The translations under genes and the position numbers were made by a program. A DNA stretch of 64,000 bases from Bacteroides sp. 214 (GTDB lineage Bacteria; Bacteroidota; Bacteroidia; Bacteroidales; Bacteroidaceae): positions 1-64,000 of the forward strand of contig NZ_QVML01000002.1 of the NCBI RefSeq assembly GCF_010501015.1, written 5' to 3'. Shown here in pieces: positions 59,709 to 64,000 of this stretch. Under the pieces are notes generated by a model. It ran no database searches and was not told the DNA's origin. It worked only from the letters and a program-made list of their open reading frames with translations. Position 1 is the stretch's first letter, and each line of letters begins with the position of its first letter.

Positions 59709-60731
59709 ATGAAAAAGTGGATTATTCTTTGTAGTGTGTTGTTCGTTTTTGGTGCTTGCCGATCGGTACAAAACACCTCTAAAGTTGAATTCTTTTGTAG
59801 TGTGGCATTTTATAATGTAGAAAACCTGTTCGATACCATTCCCGACCCAGGGAAAAATGATGCCGAGTATTTGCCAAATAGTGACAAAAAATGGAATACG
59901 GAAAAGTACACAGCTAAATTAAAGAATATAGCTAAAGTGATAAGCGATTTTGGTAACGAAAAATATAAGTATGGACCTGCTGTGATAGGTTTGGCTGAGG
60001 TGGAAAACCGTCGAGTGCTAGACGACTTGGTACGCGAACCTGCTATTGCTTCACGCGATTACGGTATTGTACATTATGAAGGTGAAGATCGTAGAGGTAT
60101 CGACTGCGCGTTGCTCTATCATCCAAAAATATTTAAGCTGACCTCTTCAGCTCTGATTCCTCATAAATATCAAAATAATGATACTACCCACCTTACTCGT
60201 GGATTTTTGTTGGTTAATGGTAAATTGGCTAAAGAGGAGGTCTGTTTCATTGTGAACCACTGGCCTTCGCGTGGTGCGGCTTCGCCGGCGCGTGTTTGGG
60301 CTGCTAAGCAGGTGAGGGCAATAACCGACTCGTTGACCAATAACAATCCCAAACTGAAAATCATTGTAATGGGCGATATGAACGACGACCCGATGGATGA
60401 AAGTATGGCCGTGGCATTGGGTGCTAAAAAACAGATCAGTGAGGTGAACGATGGTGATTTCTACAATCCCTGGTGGGAAACTTTGGAGGATAAAGGTGTA
60501 GGTACATTGATGTATCGTGGCAAATGGAATCTCTTTGACCAGATAGTGTTGTCGAAAAACCTGTTAGGAAAGAAAGGGTTGCGCTACAATTCGAGCGAAG
60601 TGTTCTTGCGCGAGTACTTGTTACAGCAAGACGGACAATACAAAGGTTCGCCACTTCGTACACATGGCGGTCGCCTATGGCTCAATGGTTATAGCGATCA
60701 TTTACCAACGGTAGTTTATTTGACGAAGTAA
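59709..60731 (+). CDS. Endonuclease/exonuclease/phosphatase family lipoprotein
   Basis: Exported lipoprotein of 340 aa (lipobox VFGAC, Cys16) with an EEP fold: VAFYNVENLFDT, GLAEVENRRVLDDL (metal-binding Glu), NHWPSRGAASPARVWAA, VMGDMNDDPMD (catalytic Asp/Asn) and NGYSDHLPTVVYL (final Asp-His). Members hydrolyse phosphodiesters in nucleic acids, phospholipids or nucleotides; the substrate here cannot be told. Monocistronic, with no clear promoter. Confidence 0.9.
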   Translation: MKKWIILCSVLFVFGACRSVQNTSKVEFFCSVAFYNVENLFDTIPDPGKNDAEYLPNSDKKWNTEKYTAKLKNIAKVISDFGNEKYKYGPAVIGLAEVENRRVLDDLVREPAIASRDYGIVHYEGEDRRGIDCALLYHPKIFKLTSSALIPHKYQNNDTTHLTRGFLLVNGKLAKEEVCFIVNHWPSRGAASPARVWAAKQVRAITDSLTNNNPKLKIIVMGDMNDDPMDESMAVALGAKKQISEVNDGDFYNPWWETLEDKGVGTLMYRGKWNLFDQIVLSKNLLGKKGLRYNSSEVFLREYLLQQDGQYKGSPLRTHGGRLWLNGYSDHLPTVVYLTK

Positions 60732-60942
60732 TAAACCCCATTTGTGCGCACTCTCTTTTTGCTTTCTACTATTTGCAACTTCGACTTTGCAAATACAGTG
60801 GAAGTGAAATCATCATGCCCGGAATACTATTAAATTGTATCAAAAATGGGGTAGATTTACAACAATTCTCTCCTGCTATTAGAACAATAATGTCTAATTT
60901 TGCTGTGAATTTGATTCACTAACAAATAAATATTGAAAAAAC

Positions 60943-61938
60943 ATGATTAGTTACAAAAAATTAGGTCTGGTTAATACCAGAGAGATGTTTGCAAAAGCAA
61001 TAAAAGGAGGATATGCTATCCCTGCCTTTAACTTTAATAATATGGAGCAGTTGCAAGCTATTGTGCAGGCTGCTGTAGAAACAAACTCACCGGTAATTCT
61101 TCAAGTTTCCAAGGGTGCTCGCGCGTATGCCAATCAGACACTGCTTCGCTACATGGCAGAAGGTGCTGTGGAATATGCTAAAGAGTTAGGCTGTGAAAAT
61201 CCACAGATTGTTCTTCATCTGGATCATGGCGATTCTTTTGAAACATGTAAATCATGTATTGATATGGGATTCTCTTCGGTAATGATCGATGGTTCTCATC
61301 TTCCTTATGATGAAAATGTGGCACTTACTAGAAAGGTAGTAGAATATGCACACCAATTTGATGTAACTGTAGAAGGCGAACTTGGCGTATTGGCAGGTGT
61401 AGAAGATGAAGTTTCGGCAGAACACCACACGTATACCGAACCAGCCGAAGTAGTAGACTTTGTAACTAAAACAGGTTGCGACAGTTTAGCTATCTCTATC
61501 GGTACCTCGCATGGTGCTAACAAATTCAAGCCAGAACAATGCACCCGCAACGCCGAAGGTATTCTTGTTCCTCCTCCATTGCGTTTTGATGTATTGGAAG
61601 GTTGCGAGAAAGAACTACCCGGATTCCCTATCGTTCTTCACGGAGCTTCTTCGGTTCCACAAGAAGAAGTGGCTACTATCAATAAATATGGTGGCGCATT
61701 GAAAGATGCTATCGGTATTCCAGAAGAACAGCTTCGTAAAGCAGCAAAATCGGCAGTTTGCAAAATCAACATTGACTCGGATAGCCGCTTGGCTATGACA
61801 GCTGCTGTTCGCGAAACATTTGCACTCCATCCTGCCGAGTTTGACCCTCGTAAGTACTTAGGTCCTGCTCGCGACAGAATGAAGAAACTGTACAAGCACA
61901 AAATTGAGAATGTATTAGGTTCGGCAAATAAGCTGTAA
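60943..61938 (+). CDS. fba: Fructose-bisphosphate aldolase, class II
   Basis: Zinc-dependent aldolase of 331 aa for reversible cleavage of fructose 1,6-bisphosphate in glycolysis and gluconeogenesis. Motifs: AIPAFNFNNMEQLQAI, VLHLDHGDSFETCKSCI (catalytic Asp and zinc His), VEGELGVLAGVEDE, DSLAISIGTSHGANKF and VLHGASSVPQE. A TAATTTTG -7 box lies at 60895-60902 with a poor -33 box. Followed by a strong bidirectional terminator. Confidence 0.97.
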   Translation: MISYKKLGLVNTREMFAKAIKGGYAIPAFNFNNMEQLQAIVQAAVETNSPVILQVSKGARAYANQTLLRYMAEGAVEYAKELGCENPQIVLHLDHGDSFETCKSCIDMGFSSVMIDGSHLPYDENVALTRKVVEYAHQFDVTVEGELGVLAGVEDEVSAEHHTYTEPAEVVDFVTKTGCDSLAISIGTSHGANKFKPEQCTRNAEGILVPPPLRFDVLEGCEKELPGFPIVLHGASSVPQEEVATINKYGGALKDAIGIPEEQLRKAAKSAVCKINIDSDSRLAMTAAVRETFALHPAEFDPRKYLGPARDRMKKLYKHKIENVLGSANKL

Positions 61939-61978
61939 TTTAATTACTTATGCCTTTCCTTGAGAGAGGTGATAAAAC

Positions 61979-62018
61979 AAAAAGACTCCGCTTCTAATTA
62001 TAAAAGCGGAGTCTTTTT
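61979..62018. terminator. Bidirectional terminator between fba and the OmpH-like gene
   Basis: A 15-bp stem AAAAAGACTCCGCTT (61979-61993) with 62004-62018 has a T run on both strands, ending two convergent genes. Confidence 0.92.
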
Positions 62019-62036
62019 TATAGAAATATATCTTAT

Positions 62037-62639
62037 TTACTTAGCTGTATATCTGGTATTCAGGCCGTCAGCAATTTCTTTTGTGATGTTGTATGTAGGA
62101 TCGCCATACAGTAGGTTGTCGAAACCTGTGTTGGTAATAATCATACTATATCCTTTTGTTTTGTTGTACTCTTTCAAGAATGAGTTGATAGAGTCGCGAA
62201 GAATCACACTGTTCTTAGCATTTTCGTTTTGAAGTTCGGTTCTCAAACGATTTTGCAATGCTTGCAAGTCTTCCTGCTTTTTCATGATGCGGTTGTACTC
62301 TTGTTGCATTCTTTCTTGAGAAGCAAATGCACCATTGTCGTGTTTGCGTTGAAACTCTTGTTGTTCCTTTTCCAATTCACGTCCTTTTTGATTCAGGGTA
62401 GCTACAACATTTTCCTCTTTCTTCATCATCTCTTCAGTTACATCGTTCCAGAAGTGGTAGTTCAGTAGCAGTGTGTCGAGGTCGACAAAAGCAATTCGCA
62501 TATCGGATGTTGCTACTGCTCCATTGCCCGAAACTGTTGCTGCTGTTGCCGGGTTTTCTGCTTTACCTGCACATTGAGCAAACATAAAAATGGTCATTAC
62601 TGCCGCAACCACGTTCATGATGTAGTTTTTTCTCTTCAT
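62037..62639 (-). CDS. OmpH/Skp family periplasmic protein, lipoprotein form
   Basis: Exported protein of 200 aa with a signal peptide ending in FAQC (possible lipobox, Cys about residue 23). OmpH-type domain with strand MRIAFVDLDTLLLNYHFW and a long coiled coil (about 70-150; KGRELEKEQQEFQRKHDN, RMQQEYNRIMKKQEDLQAL), ending in INSFLKEYNKTKGYSMIITN. Skp proteins chaperone outer-membrane proteins in the periplasm. If lipidated, it would be tethered rather than soluble. The small membrane-protein gene lies 27 bp upstream. Confidence 0.88.
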   Translation of the reverse strand: MKRKNYIMNVVAAVMTIFMFAQCAGKAENPATAATVSGNGAVATSDMRIAFVDLDTLLLNYHFWNDVTEEMMKKEENVVATLNQKGRELEKEQQEFQRKHDNGAFASQERMQQEYNRIMKKQEDLQALQNRLRTELQNENAKNSVILRDSINSFLKEYNKTKGYSMIITNTGFDNLLYGDPTYNITKEIADGLNTRYTAK

Positions 62640-62666
62640 AATGTTTACAATATAATTTTTAATTAA

Positions 62667-62900
62667 TTAGTTCAAACTGTTCTTTACGGTTTCTTCCATA
62701 TCTTTGAAAGACCACTGGTTGCGTTTGCGTGCTTCGCGGTCTTGCGACTGAACGCATCCAATACCTTTCTCTCTCATTGCTTTGCTGCCGCTGATGTGCG
62801 TGTTGGGAAACTTACCTTCTTTCGAAAAAAGAATCTTCACCCCGAGGAATACGAGGCAAATAGCAACAATTAACACACTTATCAGTATCGTATTAAGCAT
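62667..62900 (-). CDS. Small single-pass membrane protein of unknown function
   Basis: Protein of 77 aa with one N-terminal transmembrane helix (about 4-25; TILISVLIVAICLVFLGVKIL) and a cytoplasmic tail with FPNTHISGSKAMREKGIGC and VQSQDREARKR. The tail pattern with a single cysteine recurs in small Bacteroidales proteins, as far as I recall, but no function is known. It is the first gene of a pair with the OmpH-like gene. Confidence 0.7.
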   Translation of the reverse strand: MLNTILISVLIVAICLVFLGVKILFSKEGKFPNTHISGSKAMREKGIGCVQSQDREARKRNQWSFKDMEETVKNSLN

Positions 62901-63058
62901 TTCTTCTAACTTTGTGGGTGCAAATATATGCTTTTATAGGAACTCATCATCCTTTTTTACTATAAAAAAAAGGAAACGCTATTTGATAGTGCCTTCAAAT
63001 TAACCATATTTAGTAAATATTCTATATAGAAGCGTGTTATTTGCCTCACTAAAACAAA

Positions 63059-64000
63059 ATGATTATGAATAAAGCAACCTTAGAACCGGCGAGTGTGTTT
63101 CATTATTTTAAGGAAATATGCAACGTTCCCCGTCCTTCCAAACACGAAGAGAAAATTATCGCTTACCTGAAAACATTTGCTGCTGAACATCAGTTGGAGA
63201 TAAAAGTAGACAAGGTAGGCAATGTCCTGATAAAAAAGCCCGCGACTCCGGGTTATGAAAACCGAAAGACTGTGATTTTGCAGTCGCACGTAGATATGGT
63301 GTGCGAGAAGAACAGTGATGTAACTCACGATTTCTTAAAGGATCCTATCGAAATAGTGATAGACGGAGAGTGGATGAAAGCCAACGGAACCACTCTTGGA
63401 GCCGATAATGGTATTGGTGTGGCTACTCAACTAGCGTTGCTTGCTGCTAACGATTTGCAACATGGCCCCATTGAATGTCTCTTTACGATAGACGAAGAAA
63501 CTGGCTTGACAGGTGCATTTGCACTGGAACAGGGTTTTATGGAAGGTGATATTCTGTTAAATCTAGACTCTGAAGATGAAGGAGAAATCTTTATTGGGTG
63601 TGCCGGAGGAATGGACTCGGTAGGAAAATTTAACTATACGAATGTAGCTGTTCCTGAAGGATACTTTTTCTTCAAAGTTGGAGTATCGGGCTTGAAAGGC
63701 GGACATTCGGGTGGCGATATACATTTAGGACGTGGTAACGCGAATAAAATATTAAATCGTTTCTTGAGCTATACCGCAAAGAAATATGATTTTTATTTGT
63801 GTGAAATAGATGGTGGTAATCTGCGTAATGCTATCCCAAGAGAAGCGTATGCGCTGTGCGCTGTGCCTTTCGGTGCAAAAGAGTCTGTTCGGGTGGATTT
63901 GAATATCTTCACGGCTGATATGGAAAATGAAATAGGCGCGATAGAACCGGATTTGAAATTGACACTCGAATCGGAAACCCCACGTGCCACAGCCATCAAT
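63059..64000 (+). CDS. pepD: Aminoacyl-histidine dipeptidase (PepD, M20 family), cut by the window edge
   Basis: The first 314 codons of a zinc dipeptidase. Present: SVFHYFKEICNVPRPSKHEE at the N-terminus, metal-binding VILQSHVDMVCEK, TTLGADNGIGVATQLALL with the bridging Asp, LFTIDEETGLTGAF with the catalytic Glu, and FKVGVSGLKGGHSGGDIHLGRGNAN of the lid domain. About 170 residues should follow beyond 64000. A second in-frame ATG at 63065 is equally possible. The enzyme cleaves X-His dipeptides such as carnosine in the cytoplasm. Confidence 0.92.
   Translation, partial: MIMNKATLEPASVFHYFKEICNVPRPSKHEEKIIAYLKTFAAEHQLEIKVDKVGNVLIKKPATPGYENRKTVILQSHVDMVCEKNSDVTHDFLKDPIEIVIDGEWMKANGTTLGADNGIGVATQLALLAANDLQHGPIECLFTIDEETGLTGAFALEQGFMEGDILLNLDSEDEGEIFIGCAGGMDSVGKFNYTNVAVPEGYFFFKVGVSGLKGGHSGGDIHLGRGNANKILNRFLSYTAKKYDFYLCEIDGGNLRNAIPREAYALCAVPFGAKESVRVDLNIFTADMENEIGAIEPDLKLTLESETPRATAIN

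Overview
The window is a chromosomal segment from a Bacteroidales bacterium. Four promoters match the Bacteroidetes consensus TTTG-N19-TAnnTTTG. There is a hybrid two-component regulator, an ECF sigma/FecR pair, NigD-like, 6-bladed propeller and TolB-like lipoproteins, an NVEALA peptide cluster, and a C10 protease with a C-terminal type IX secretion (T9SS) tail. The T9SS tail and gene content suggest a Tannerellaceae/Dysgonomonadaceae-type organism rather than a classical Bacteroides, but this is inference. Almost all genes are intact. Only the dipeptidase at the right edge is cut, and two small gene remnants lie next to a dispersed repeat.

Left part (1-28 kb): repeat-rich DNA; MscS channel; CDF metal exporter; OxyR and aquaporin; NigD-like lipoprotein; a sigma factor overlapping a membrane-anchored outer-membrane-barrel protein; stand-alone TrpB2; endonuclease IV; a queuosine operon (transporter-queC-queF) divergent from the secreted C10 protease; a four-gene ECF sigma/FecR module flanked by two carboxypeptidase-regulatory-domain proteins with no TonB receptor barrel; a hybrid two-component regulator co-transcribed with a split chromate transporter; purL.

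Middle (28-54.5 kb): an efflux operon with one adaptor, one TolC and two RND permeases, followed by an accessory cluster of two NVEALA peptides, four propeller-type lipoproteins, a thioredoxin-like/DUF1573 lipoprotein, a signal peptidase I, a transglutaminase-like lipoprotein, an O-antigen-ligase/TPR protein, a ToxR-like membrane-bound regulator and two tandem paralogues that join an MG2-like domain to a TonB plug. Four promoters in this cluster share one geometry: two TTGTGA half-sites 12 bp apart, then 9 bp, a -33 box, 20 bp and a TAnnTTTN -7 box. This defines a local regulon whose likely activator is the ToxR-like protein, and is the best candidate here for an undescribed system (peptide maturation, sensing or surface display).

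Right part (55-64 kb): housekeeping genes: LysE-type exporter, DUF4924, rfbD, prfC, rpmE2, an endonuclease/exonuclease/phosphatase lipoprotein, class II aldolase, an OmpH-like protein and an aminoacyl-histidine dipeptidase.

Repeats are a second theme. Six intergenic arrays all have a 22-bp period although they belong to several unrelated sequence families. A roughly 100-bp hairpin element is present three times, with a paired base change in its stem. Two REP-like clusters of short GC-rich hairpins lie at 48.0-48.3 kb and 59.0-59.2 kb. No tRNA, rRNA, CRISPR array or transposase gene was seen.
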